A stretch of DNA of 64,000 nucleotides from CAXQZM01 sp965229645 (GTDB lineage: Bacteria > Pseudomonadota > Alphaproteobacteria > UBA7985). Position numbers and translations under genes: made by a program. The notes beneath the pieces were generated by a model that saw only the letters and a list, made by a program, of their open reading frames with translations, had not been told where the DNA came from and made no database searches. The stretch covers positions 3,162,001-3,226,000 of the forward strand of contig OZ245893.1 of the NCBI GenBank assembly GCA_965229645.1, read 5' to 3'. Shown one piece after another: positions 17,189 through 25,019 of this stretch (positions are counted from its first letter, which is position 1; each line of letters opens with the position of its first letter).

Positions 17189-18696
17189 GGCCGCCCACCC
17201 TGGGGGATTTGCAAGCGCAGGCGTCCCTGAACCTGCCTGCCCGCGCCCCGACCCGTTTGCAATTCTTGGAGATAGGCGGCGTCAACGGACCCAGGCAGGT
17301 AGTTTTCCGAAAACACCGAGTCTTCAAAGTCCCCGATGGCGGGGTTCAGTTCGCTGCCGCAAGCACGCAAGTCGGCAAGGGTCTGGTAGATCAGCCCGTC
17401 GGCGTCCAACTCTTCGCAGATTTCCGCTTCGGTTAGGTAGGCGGCGACAAATTCGTGGCGGGACGGCAGGTCAACCCCATAGACATTGGGGTGACGAACT
17501 GGCGGCGAGGCCGAGGCGACATAGACCCGCCGCGCGCCCGCAGCCCGGCATAGATAGATGATCTTTCGCATGGTCGTGCCACGCACGATGGAATCGTCGA
17601 TCAACAGAATGCGGCGATCCTTCAAGACCGCTGGGTTGGCATTCAGTTTGCGCTTGACGGATTTTTCCCGCGAGACTTGGTCGGGCATCAGAAAGGTGCG
17701 CCCAACGTAACGGTTTTTGATCAGGCCCTCGCCGTAGTCGACCCCAAGACGCCGCGCCACCTCCATCGCCGCTGGGCGGGCCCCGTCGGGGACGGGGACG
17801 ACCACGTCGATTTCCCAGGGCTGCTTGCGCACACGCTCGGCCAACTTGTGCCCGCATGCGCGCTGGAACTCATAGACCGAGATGCCCGACAGCCGTGAAT
17901 CTGGGCGCGCCAGATAAATATACTCAAAAATGCAGGGCTTTAGGGAGCCTTCGGCCAACTGCTCCGCGCGCATCCCCCCTTCCTTGTCGATCAAAATCGC
18001 CTCTCCTGGGGCCACATCCCTGACCAGGTCAAACCCCAAGGCCTCGAAGGCGATGGGTTCGGAGGCAAAGGCGTAGTCCCAGTTCCCTGCCGCGGTGAGG
18101 CGTCGCCCGAGGCTCAGGGGGCGGACGCCGTAGGGGTCACGGAACGCGACGAGGCCCACGGTGTCGATCAGTGCCAAGGCCGCGTAAGTGCCCGTCGCGC
18201 GCGCCATCAGGGCGGTGAGCCCCCCAAAGATGGCGTCGTGCTTGCGCGCCTTGGGATAGGCCGTGTAGTGCAACTGGATTTCATCGGCGAGCAGCGCCAG
18301 CAAGGCTTCGGTGTCCGAGGTCGTGCGAAAGTGGCGGCGCTGGCGGGTTTGCGCCAGGGCGCGGAGCGCCGCCGCGTTGGTCAAGTTGCCATTGTGAACC
18401 AAGAAAATACCAAAGGGGGCATTGACGAAGAAGGGCTGCGCCTCGCGCGCTGACAAGGTGCCTGCCGTGGGGTAGCGGACATGGCCCAGGCCCAGGGCAC
18501 CTGGAAGTTTGCCTAAGTGGCGCTGCGCGAACACATCGGAAACAAGACCATTTTTCTTGCGTTCATGAAACTGATTGCCCGCAAGGGTCACCATGCCTGC
18601 GGCGTCTTGACCGCGATGCTGCAGCATGAGCAGGGCCTCGTAGAGGCGCGGCGCCGCCGCATCCTCGCTCAAGGCCAATCCTACGATTCCACACAT
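17185..18696 (-). CDS. purF: Amidophosphoribosyltransferase
   Basis: First step of purine synthesis: PRPP plus glutamine to phosphoribosylamine. The protein starts MCGIVG; Cys2 becomes the N-terminal nucleophile after Met removal, which fixes the start at 18696 although a longer frame exists. The glutaminase domain covers about residues 2-235; the phosphoribosyltransferase motif RRILLIDDSIVRGTTM lies near 355. 503 residues. No cvpA gene precedes it in the adjacent 470 bp. Confidence 0.97.
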   Translation of the reverse strand: MCGIVGLALSEDAAAPRLYEALLMLQHRGQDAAGMVTLAGNQFHERKKNGLVSDVFAQRHLGKLPGALGLGHVRYPTAGTLSAREAQPFFVNAPFGIFLVHNGNLTNAAALRALAQTRQRRHFRTTSDTEALLALLADEIQLHYTAYPKARKHDAIFGGLTALMARATGTYAALALIDTVGLVAFRDPYGVRPLSLGRRLTAAGNWDYAFASEPIAFEALGFDLVRDVAPGEAILIDKEGGMRAEQLAEGSLKPCIFEYIYLARPDSRLSGISVYEFQRACGHKLAERVRKQPWEIDVVVPVPDGARPAAMEVARRLGVDYGEGLIKNRYVGRTFLMPDQVSREKSVKRKLNANPAVLKDRRILLIDDSIVRGTTMRKIIYLCRAAGARRVYVASASPPVRHPNVYGVDLPSRHEFVAAYLTEAEICEELDADGLIYQTLADLRACGSELNPAIGDFEDSVFSENYLPGSVDAAYLQELQTGRGAGRQVQGRLRLQIPQGGRP

Positions 18697-19022
18697 GGGC
18701 CTAAGGCCTAGGCCGCCATCCCTGGGATTCCCAGCCTCAATTCGGGGAAAAAACACGGGTTTGTGATCTTTGGGGACACTTTAGAGGGCCTGGCCCCTTG
18801 TCTTGTCGCTTCGCCAACCCATCTAAGGGTTAGATGGTCGCTTAGAGGCCGTCTTGGCGGCAGGCCTCAGCCCTCCTTTCGATCCCCATCCTGGGCCTGT
18901 CGCCTCCTTTTTGTAATGGGGCTCGTTTCAAACACCCCTGGGCGCCACGCGGCCATCAGCGCCTCAACACCGCCAAAGAATAACGTGATTCCGCGCGTAG
19001 CGAAGCGAAGTCGCGGAATCCA
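18697..19022. other. Intergenic region upstream of purF with palindrome and REP-like repeat
   Basis: No convincing gene. It holds a 7-3-7 palindrome CATCTAA-GGG-TTAGATG (18820-18836), a possible operator for purF, and a REP-like stem GATTCCGCG...CGCGGAATC (18987-19020) of the family also seen at 7112. A forward frame at 18763-19029 is Arg-rich without recognisable features and is not called. Confidence 0.45.
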
Positions 19023-19169
19023 TCACTGACGGGCAGCCGATGGAACGAAAGGGTCCATCCCCGCACCGACCCATTTTACCAGCGGGACAATTTCATGACC
19101 GCTGTCCAATTGAGGGGTGTGGAGGCCTATAGGCTCGGGTTTGGCGCTTAGATACAGGTGGGTCGGCAT
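19023..19169 (-). CDS. Short hypothetical protein (48 aa)
   Basis: An open frame of 48 residues starting MPTHLYLSAKPEPIGLHT, ending PFVPSAARQ. It has no hydrophobic segment or motif I know. Its ATG lies 2 bp from the left flank of R1 copy E, so its own promoter, if any, was separated from it by the element. It may be a gene remnant or chance. Confidence 0.25.
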   Translation of the reverse strand: MPTHLYLSAKPEPIGLHTPQLDSGHEIVPLVKWVGAGMDPFVPSAARQ

Positions 19170-19173
19170 GTCA

Positions 19174-19368
19174 TACCAGCGGCGATTAAGAATGACTCTT
19201 ATGTTCGCTGGTATAAGGGCCGCGACTGCGGCCCCCGTAGCGGCCCCGAGATGAGCTAAGAAAGCGCCTCGGGGTATAAGCGAAGGCCCCGTCGGAGGCG
19301 AAACGCGACGCGTTTCTGCCGTGAGACACAAAACGGCAAAAAAGGGTCAACTTTTTTGGCCGTTGGTA
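19174..19368 (+). mobile_element. R1 element copy E
   Basis: 195 bp, the shortest intact copy: TACCAGCGGC...GCCGTTGGTA flanked on both sides by TCA (19171-19173, 19369-19371). It has the ATACCAGCG/CGCTGGTAT, GGGCCGC/GCGGCCC and CCCCGAG/CTCGGGG stems and the final hairpin (with a GGTCA loop variant). It ends 30 bp from the 3' end of the convergently placed hydratase/dehydrogenase gene. Confidence 0.88.
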
Positions 19369-19398
19369 TCAGCTCATCTCGCCGCCAGTATAACTCAC

Positions 19399-21357
19399 CT
19401 ACACAGTCCGATTTTCAGCCATGAACATGGGCCCCCCGCGCCACCTTGGGAACCCATAGCCGTTGACCATGACAACGTCGATATCGCCAGACCTTGCCGC
19501 GATCCCCTCGTTGAGGACGGCTCGACCCTCGTCCTGCATGACACGCAAAATCCCTTCCATGATCTTCGCATCGCTCATTGGTACCCGATCAATCCCAGCC
19601 TCAATGGCCTCTTTCGTGATAAGGCCCGCGACGGTGTCGTCGATAAAGGGGACGTCGCCAGAATAGTCGTACCAGCCTTGGCCCGTCTTGCGGCCAAATC
19701 TACCAGCCGCGCACAATTTGTCGGCAATCGTCACGTAGCGTTCTGCTGGGTCTCGTGTCGCGGCCTGACGTTTGCGCATGGCCCAAGCGATGTCCAGACC
19801 CGCCAAATCTTGCATTTGGTAGATCCCCATCGGGAATCCGAATTCGCGCATAGCTTGGTCGATCTGGTCAGGGGCCGCCCCCTCAACCAGCATAAAGTCG
19901 CACTCACGGCGATAGCGCGACATGATTCGGTTGCCGATGAACCCATCGCATACGCCGGCGCCCACCATGATCTTTCGCAGGCGTTTGCCGAGGGCGACAC
20001 CAGTTGCGACGGAACGATCAGCCGCGCCGTCTGGGACAACCAATTCAAGCAATTTCATGATGTGGGCGGGAGAGAAGAAGTGCAAGCCGATCACGCGAGA
20101 CGGGTTCGCGACGGCTTGGGCAATCTTGCCAACGTCAAGGTACGAGGTGTTGGTCGCAAGAATGGCGTCCGATTTGCAAGTCCGGTCGAGTGCCGCAAAA
20201 ACGTCGTGCTTGACACTTAAGTCTTCAAAGACCGCCTCGATCACGACGTCCGCATCGCCAAGGGCCGTGTAGCTGGTGTCTCCAGTCACGGCATGTTGCA
20301 TCTTTTGGTGTTCTGTGCGCGAAATTAGGCCCCGCTGTAGGCTGGACTCCAGCGTCGCCATAAGGCGTTCCATTCCAGATTCGAGGGCGTCGGCATTGCG
20401 CTCGATCAGCGTCACCTTGAGCCCTGCAAGAAGGCACGCGGCAGCAATTCCTGCGCCCATTGTGCCGCCACCAACAAGGCCGATGCTTTGCAGCGAAGCT
20501 GGAACGGCGTCGCCCGCCGACGGGATTTTTGCCGATGCGCGTTCGGCAAAGAAGATGTGGCGAAGCGCGGCGCTTTGGGGGTCGGACTTAAGCGAAAGAA
20601 AAGTTTCGCGCTCCGCGGCAAGGGCCGTCTCGGCGTACTGGCCCAGCGCGGTCTCGACGGCGCGGATCGCGGCCAAAGGGGCGTTCTGACCACGGGCTCG
20701 TTTCTCTAGTTGGGCCTTTTGTTCGGCAAAGCTCTCGGCATCGACAAGGGGTTTGGGCGGACGCTTGCTAAGAGGTTTAGGGCGCGGCTGGGCAGCGACC
20801 TGGCGCGCAAAGTCTCGGGCCGCCGTCTTTAAGTCTCCGTCTGCGAGCGCATCAACGAGACCTATGTCCCGCGCCTTGATGGCCGAAATGGGCTTACCTC
20901 CTGCGATCATTGACAGGGCCTCGATCGGATCGACCAGCCTAGGCAGACGCACCGTACCTCCTGCCCCAGGGATCAGCCCAAGAGTGACTTCGGGGAGCCC
21001 CAATCTCGCCGATGCGTCGGAAATTCGGTGCGTGCAACCCAGTGCAAGTTCCAGCCCGCCGCCTAAGGCCGTGCCATGGATCGCCGCGACCCAGGGTTTT
21101 GTCGCACCCTCCAACGCCAAAATGACATCGGGTAAATGCGGCTCTTTGGGTGGATGGCCAAATTCCCTAACGTCGGCACCCGCCACGAATGTTTGGCCCG
21201 CGCATATCAATACGACGGCGCGTACCGCTTTGTCCTCTTCGGTCGCGGTGAGCGCGTCGATCAGTCCCTGTCGAACGGCGTGACCGACCGCGTTTACAGG
21301 GGGATTGTCGATGGTGACACAGGCAATGTTGCCTTCATGTGTGACTGCGACACCCAT
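19399..21357 (-). CDS. Enoyl-CoA hydratase / 3-hydroxyacyl-CoA dehydrogenase fusion (FadB/PaaC-like), shortened C-terminus
   Basis: A bifunctional beta-oxidation enzyme. The crotonase domain (1-180) has the oxyanion motif GTALGGGLELAL and catalytic Glu pair (E103, E123). The dehydrogenase domain has the NAD motif GLVGGGTMGAG (about 290), and the catalytic His in IGLHFFSPAHIM. Members normally run about 40-50 residues beyond the GFPRWRGGPMF motif; here the protein ends MAENRTV right after it. In this island it probably acts on the ring-opened or alicyclic CoA intermediates of anthranilate breakdown. Its ATG overlaps the stop of an upstream acyl-CoA dehydrogenase remnant (TGATG). Confidence 0.88.
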   Translation of the reverse strand: MGVAVTHEGNIACVTIDNPPVNAVGHAVRQGLIDALTATEEDKAVRAVVLICAGQTFVAGADVREFGHPPKEPHLPDVILALEGATKPWVAAIHGTALGGGLELALGCTHRISDASARLGLPEVTLGLIPGAGGTVRLPRLVDPIEALSMIAGGKPISAIKARDIGLVDALADGDLKTAARDFARQVAAQPRPKPLSKRPPKPLVDAESFAEQKAQLEKRARGQNAPLAAIRAVETALGQYAETALAAERETFLSLKSDPQSAALRHIFFAERASAKIPSAGDAVPASLQSIGLVGGGTMGAGIAAACLLAGLKVTLIERNADALESGMERLMATLESSLQRGLISRTEHQKMQHAVTGDTSYTALGDADVVIEAVFEDLSVKHDVFAALDRTCKSDAILATNTSYLDVGKIAQAVANPSRVIGLHFFSPAHIMKLLELVVPDGAADRSVATGVALGKRLRKIMVGAGVCDGFIGNRIMSRYRRECDFMLVEGAAPDQIDQAMREFGFPMGIYQMQDLAGLDIAWAMRKRQAATRDPAERYVTIADKLCAAGRFGRKTGQGWYDYSGDVPFIDDTVAGLITKEAIEAGIDRVPMSDAKIMEGILRVMQDEGRAVLNEGIAARSGDIDVVMVNGYGFPRWRGGPMFMAENRTV

Positions 21358-21530
21358 CAGGCGACGGCTCGCAATCCAGTCTGGGCACGACGCAGAATGG
21401 GTGCGTGTACGTCGTGGGTTCCCTCATAGGTATTTGCCGCTTCAAGGTTCATGACATGCCCGGTTACACCATATCCATCTGACATGCCATTGCCGCCCGT
21501 GCATGTCGGCAAGTTTCTTTTGGCACAGCT
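21357..21530 (-). pseudogene. Remnant of a glutaryl-CoA-type acyl-CoA dehydrogenase (3' end, frameshifted)
   Basis: Minus-strand reading gives GYGVTGHVMNLEAANTYEG and then THDVHAPILRRAQTGLRAVA before TGA. This is the C-terminal end of the acyl-CoA dehydrogenase family, including the catalytic-Glu segment (YEGTHDVHA), typical of glutaryl-CoA dehydrogenase. Just upstream the match continues in another frame as QKKLADMHG: one extra G in a GGGCGG run (about 21493-21499) breaks the expected DMHGGNGM. Nothing further upstream resembles the family. The remnant still overlaps the start of the next gene. Confidence 0.7.
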
Positions 21531-21644
21531 GGGTTTGCGTGGGGGGTGGGGCAGTGCGGCTTAGATGGTCAGGCATGGCGGTCCTCTTTGTTTTGACGCA
21601 GCGATAGGGACTGTTCGTTCACAGCTAAATAATTAAAATATGAA

Positions 21645-21665
21645 ATTTTATACTTGAAATAAAAT
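21645..21665. promoter_or_regulatory. Candidate MarR operator (palindrome), anthranilate island
   Basis: In an AT-rich stretch between the divergent operons there is a perfect inverted repeat ATTTTAT-N7-ATAAAAT. Its left 14 bp, ATTTTATACTTGAA, recurs with one change (ATTTTATACTTAAA) upstream of the monooxygenase/reductase gene (30155-30173). A MarR gene in the same island is the obvious candidate regulator. Confidence 0.5.
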
Positions 21666-21797
21666 TCCTTTCGTATAGAGTGGCCCGTAGATCGGAATTG
21701 GACGTTGCTTCGCGCAGGCATCGCTAGACCTTGGTTCGGCTTGGCAGCGCTCGATTTTACGGTCCGTGTCCAATCGAATGAGGAAGGAGCAAAACCA

Positions 21798-21878
21798 ATG
21801 GAGATCCCCCATAAGCGCATAGACGCAAAGTTCGATGCACGACCCGTCGAGCGACACGCGGAGATTTTGGTCGCATGA
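21798..21878 (+). CDS. 26-codon leader ORF coupled to the SDR gene
   Basis: A short frame starting MEIPHKRIDA with a strong GGAAGGAGC ribosome-binding site 8 bp before its ATG. Its TGA overlaps the ATG of the dehydrogenase gene (ATGA), so ribosomes ending here could start the next gene, which has no clear ribosome-binding site of its own. It may be a leader peptide or an eroded gene start. No similarity recognised. Confidence 0.35.
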   Translation: MEIPHKRIDAKFDARPVERHAEILVA

Positions 21879-22594
21879 GGCGTGTTCTGGTCACAGGCGG
21901 CGGAACGGGGATCGGACGTGCGATTGCCCAGGCCTTTGCGGACGCGGGCGATGCAGTGACGATTGCGGGCAGGCGCAGCGATGCGCTGGAAGCGGCCGCA
22001 AGAGCGCGCGACATCGCCTGGCGGACCGCTGACGTCACCAAAGAACCCGACGTCGACGCCCTGTTTGAACACCCTTTTGACGTCGTGATTGCCAATGCTG
22101 GGGGAGGGACCTCTGGGAAAGTAACCAAGACGTCGCTCGACCAGTGGGAACGCACGCTGCGGGTCAATTTGACTGGGACGTTTCTGACCTTTCGCGCCGC
22201 GCTGTCGAAAATGGGGGCAGGAGGGCGATTGATCTCAATTGCGTCGACCGCGGCCCTGAAGGGCAACGCGTCGGTTCCAGCCTACGCGGCGGCCAAGCAC
22301 GGTGTCTTGGGGCTGGTACGCTCAATCGCGCTGGACGTTGCAAAGTCGGGCATCACTTGCAACGCGATTTGCCCCGGATTCACCGACACAGATCTCGCCA
22401 ACGATGCCATTGCGGGACTTATGCAGCGCTTTGATATGACCCAAGACAAGGCGACGGCGATGGTCGCCTCGGGCAACCCTCAGGAACGGCTTTTTGATCC
22501 AGCCGAGATCGCTGCCACCGCGCTGTTTCTTGCATCCACACAAGCTGCAGGCATCAATGGGCATGCTTTGTCCGTATCAGGAGGAGAAATATGA
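21875..22594 (+). CDS. Short-chain dehydrogenase (3-hydroxyacyl-CoA / FabG-like), anthranilate island
   Basis: A 239-residue SDR: cofactor motif TGGGTGIG, NAGGG, catalytic Ser in SIASTAAL and Tyr/Lys in YAAAKHG; C-terminal NGHALSVSGGEI as in FabG-type proteins. It opens the forward operon SDR-marR-ECH-ACAD-ligase-thioesterase-rid, each gene overlapping or abutting the next. In the CoA-dependent anthranilate route it would oxidise or reduce a hydroxy/oxo-cyclohexene carboxyl-CoA intermediate; the exact step is inferred only from context. Confidence 0.85.
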   Translation: MRRVLVTGGGTGIGRAIAQAFADAGDAVTIAGRRSDALEAAARARDIAWRTADVTKEPDVDALFEHPFDVVIANAGGGTSGKVTKTSLDQWERTLRVNLTGTFLTFRAALSKMGAGGRLISIASTAALKGNASVPAYAAAKHGVLGLVRSIALDVAKSGITCNAICPGFTDTDLANDAIAGLMQRFDMTQDKATAMVASGNPQERLFDPAEIAATALFLASTQAAGINGHALSVSGGEI

Positions 22595-23055
22595 GAATAC
22601 AACTACAACAAGCGCTTGAACCCGCCCCAAAGGAGCGGTTGCGCCTTTGGCTCAAGGTTTTGAAACTCTCTTCATCGGTCGAAGCCGAGCTGCGCCGTCG
22701 CCTTCGCGGGCAACACGACACGACCTTACCGCGGTTCGATGTCTTGGCGGCCCTGTCGCGTCATCCTGGCGGCCTTAAGATGAGCGAGCTTTCTGGGCAT
22801 CTCAAGGTGTCCAATGGCAATGTCACGGGGATCCTCGATCGACTGACCGAGGAAGGCCTGGCCCTGCGGGTCGCCGTGCCCGGAGATAGACGGGCGTTTC
22901 TTGCCCGCTTGACTCCAAAAGGGAGCCAACTCTTTTCTGTGTTGGCACAACACCATGAGGGTTGGATCGACGAAATGTTGGGCAACTTGACCGCCGAAGA
23001 TGCGCAGCACCTGAACCATTTGCTGGACAAGGCCCTCGACGAGGGGAACACCTGA
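22591..23055 (+). CDS. MarR-family transcriptional regulator
   Basis: A 154-residue winged-helix protein: SELSGHLKVSNGNVTGILDR is the recognition-helix region, followed by the wing VPGDRRAFLARLTPKG. The N- and C-terminal helices would form the dimer. Its ATG overlaps the SDR stop. MarR proteins in aromatic-acid-CoA clusters usually repress until a CoA thioester binds; two near-identical palindromic sites at 21645 and 30155 are likely targets. Confidence 0.9.
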   Translation: MRIQLQQALEPAPKERLRLWLKVLKLSSSVEAELRRRLRGQHDTTLPRFDVLAALSRHPGGLKMSELSGHLKVSNGNVTGILDRLTEEGLALRVAVPGDRRAFLARLTPKGSQLFSVLAQHHEGWIDEMLGNLTAEDAQHLNHLLDKALDEGNT

Positions 23056-23858
23056 TGAGTTTGCCCGAACCAAAACACTTTCGATGCGGCATCAAGGGCG
23101 GAATTGCGCGTATTTCGCACGATCGCCCTGAGCGGAAAAACCCTTTCACGTTCGAAAGCTATGCCGAGATGCGCGATTGGTTTCGCGCTCTTGTCACTTC
23201 CGATGACGTGCACGCGGTCGTGATCCTGCCGAACGGAGGCAATTTCTCCTCAGGCGGGGATGTGCATGACATCATCGGGCCGCTAACAAAAATGACGATG
23301 AGGGAGCTCTTGGCCTTCACCAGAATGACAGGTGATTTGGTCAAGGCCATGGTACATTGTGGCAAACCCATCATCGCAGCCGTGGACGGCGCGTGTGCGG
23401 GTGCGGGGGCAATTTTGGCCATGGCATCGGACATGCGGATCGCCAGTCCAGACGCAAAGGTGGCGTTTCTTTTCAACAAGGTTGGGCTTGCCGGGTGCGA
23501 CATGGGCGCCTGCGCCATGCTGCCGCGCCTGATCGGGCAGGGGCGCGCGGCAGAATTGCTCTACACGGGCCGGACATTGCGCGCCGAGGAAGGCGAACGC
23601 TGCGGGTTTTTTAACTCGATCAGCACGGCGGACGCTTTGGAGGGCGATGCACTCGCCCTTGCGGAGCGTATCGTCGCGGGCCCAACCTTCGCAAACTCGA
23701 TCACCAAGACCATGTTGGCGCAGGAATGGAACATGAGCCTGGATCAGGCCATCGAGGCCGAGGCGCAAGCCCAAGCAATCTGCATGCAAGGTCGCGACTT
23801 TCGCCGCGCCTATGCGGCCTTTGTCGCCAAGGAAAAACCAGTCTTTGAGGGGGATTGA
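23055..23858 (+). CDS. Enoyl-CoA hydratase/isomerase family protein
   Basis: A 267-residue crotonase: oxyanion-hole motifs NFSSGGDVHDII and VDGACAGAGAILAMASDMR, then KVGLAGCDMGACAMLPRLIG. Gly/Ala occupy the usual first catalytic Glu position (GAGAILA) and Asp/Met lie near the second (AGCDMGAC), so a plain hydratase mechanism is unlikely; a hydrolase- or lyase-type crotonase acting on the alicyclic CoA ring intermediate is possible. Its ATG overlaps the marR stop (TGATG). Confidence 0.82.
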   Translation: MSLPEPKHFRCGIKGGIARISHDRPERKNPFTFESYAEMRDWFRALVTSDDVHAVVILPNGGNFSSGGDVHDIIGPLTKMTMRELLAFTRMTGDLVKAMVHCGKPIIAAVDGACAGAGAILAMASDMRIASPDAKVAFLFNKVGLAGCDMGACAMLPRLIGQGRAAELLYTGRTLRAEEGERCGFFNSISTADALEGDALALAERIVAGPTFANSITKTMLAQEWNMSLDQAIEAEAQAQAICMQGRDFRRAYAAFVAKEKPVFEGD

Positions 23859-23861
23859 ACC

Positions 23862-25019
23862 ATGGCGGATCGGGACTTTCTGAATTGGCCGTTTTTCGAT
23901 GCCGACCATCGCGATTGGGCAGCACGGGTCGAGGAGGTTGCGCGCGGACTGAGCGTGGATCACACAGATACAGACGGCACCTGCACGGCCCTGGTATCAA
24001 GTCTTGGGGAAGCGGGAATTCTCGTCCCGACCGCAAACGAAGACGGCACGTTCGATGTTCGTAAGTTGTGTCTTGCGCGCGAAATTTTGGCGCGTCACGA
24101 CGGAATGGCAGACTTCGCCTTCGCCATGCAGGGTCTCGGCACCGGCGCCATAACGCTATTTGGATCGCCCGAACAACGCGCGGCCTGGCTTCCTGCGACG
24201 CGCTCGGGCGAGGCCATAGCCGCCTTTGCGCTTACCGAACCAGGGTCGGGATCGGACGTCGCGGCAAATACGATGACGGCAACCCGCGACGGCGACGAAT
24301 TCGTCTTGAACGGCACGAAAACCTGGATTTCAAACGGCGGTATCGCCCATGTCTATACCCTGTTCGCTAGGACGGGGGAGGCGGAGGGTGCCAAGGGCAT
24401 GTCGGCCTTTGTCGTGACCCCAGATCTGCTGGGGTTTGAGGTGGTGGATCGCCTTGAAACAATTGCGCCCCACCCGCTGGCGACATTGCGTTTCACCGAT
24501 TGTCGCATACCCGTCAGCGCCCTGATCGGTGCGCCGGGTCAGGGGTTCAAGATCGCCATGTCCGTCCTCGACGTCTTTCGTTCCACCGTGGCGGCGGCGG
24601 CCCTTGGCTTTGCCCGACGCGCCTTGGACGAGGCCCTTGGACGGGTTGCTGCCCGGCAAGTCCAGGGGGCACCTCTATTTGATTTGCAGATGGTCCAGGG
24701 GCACATTGCGGACATGGCCTTGGACATCGATGCGGCGGCCCTCCTCATCTACCGTGCCGCCTGGACCCGCGATAGCGGGGCGCCACGCATTACCCGAGAA
24801 GCGGCCATGGCGAAACTCTTTGCTACGGATCAAGCACAGCAGGTCATCGATAAGGCCGTGCAGCTTTTTGGCGGCCAAGGAGTCCGTTCTGGCGCGACCG
24901 TGGAACGGCTCTATCGCGAAATCCGCGCCTTACGCATCTACGAGGGCGCGAGCGATGTGCAAAAGGTCATCATCGCGCGTCAAACCATGTCCGCATTCAA
25001 CGGGAGTGACCGATGCTAG
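23862..25019 (+). CDS. Acyl-CoA dehydrogenase, anthranilate island
   Basis: A 385-residue FAD enzyme with the family signature ALTEPGSGSDVA, substrate/FAD segment TWISNGG and the catalytic Glu in RIYEGASDVQ near the C-terminus (medium/short-chain position). LFGGQGVRSG precedes it. It starts 3 bp after the hydratase stop. It would introduce a double bond into a cyclohexane/cyclohexene carboxyl-CoA intermediate. Confidence 0.9.
   Translation: MADRDFLNWPFFDADHRDWAARVEEVARGLSVDHTDTDGTCTALVSSLGEAGILVPTANEDGTFDVRKLCLAREILARHDGMADFAFAMQGLGTGAITLFGSPEQRAAWLPATRSGEAIAAFALTEPGSGSDVAANTMTATRDGDEFVLNGTKTWISNGGIAHVYTLFARTGEAEGAKGMSAFVVTPDLLGFEVVDRLETIAPHPLATLRFTDCRIPVSALIGAPGQGFKIAMSVLDVFRSTVAAAALGFARRALDEALGRVAARQVQGAPLFDLQMVQGHIADMALDIDAAALLIYRAAWTRDSGAPRITREAAMAKLFATDQAQQVIDKAVQLFGGQGVRSGATVERLYREIRALRIYEGASDVQKVIIARQTMSAFNGSDRC

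Noticed and set aside
18697..18756. N-terminal extension of PurF
   Set aside because: The catalytic Cys must be residue 2 (MCGIVG), which fixes the start at 18696.
18763..19029. 88-residue plus-strand frame upstream of purF
   Set aside because: Arg/Pro-rich composition without motif, overlaps a REP-like repeat and has no ribosome-binding site.
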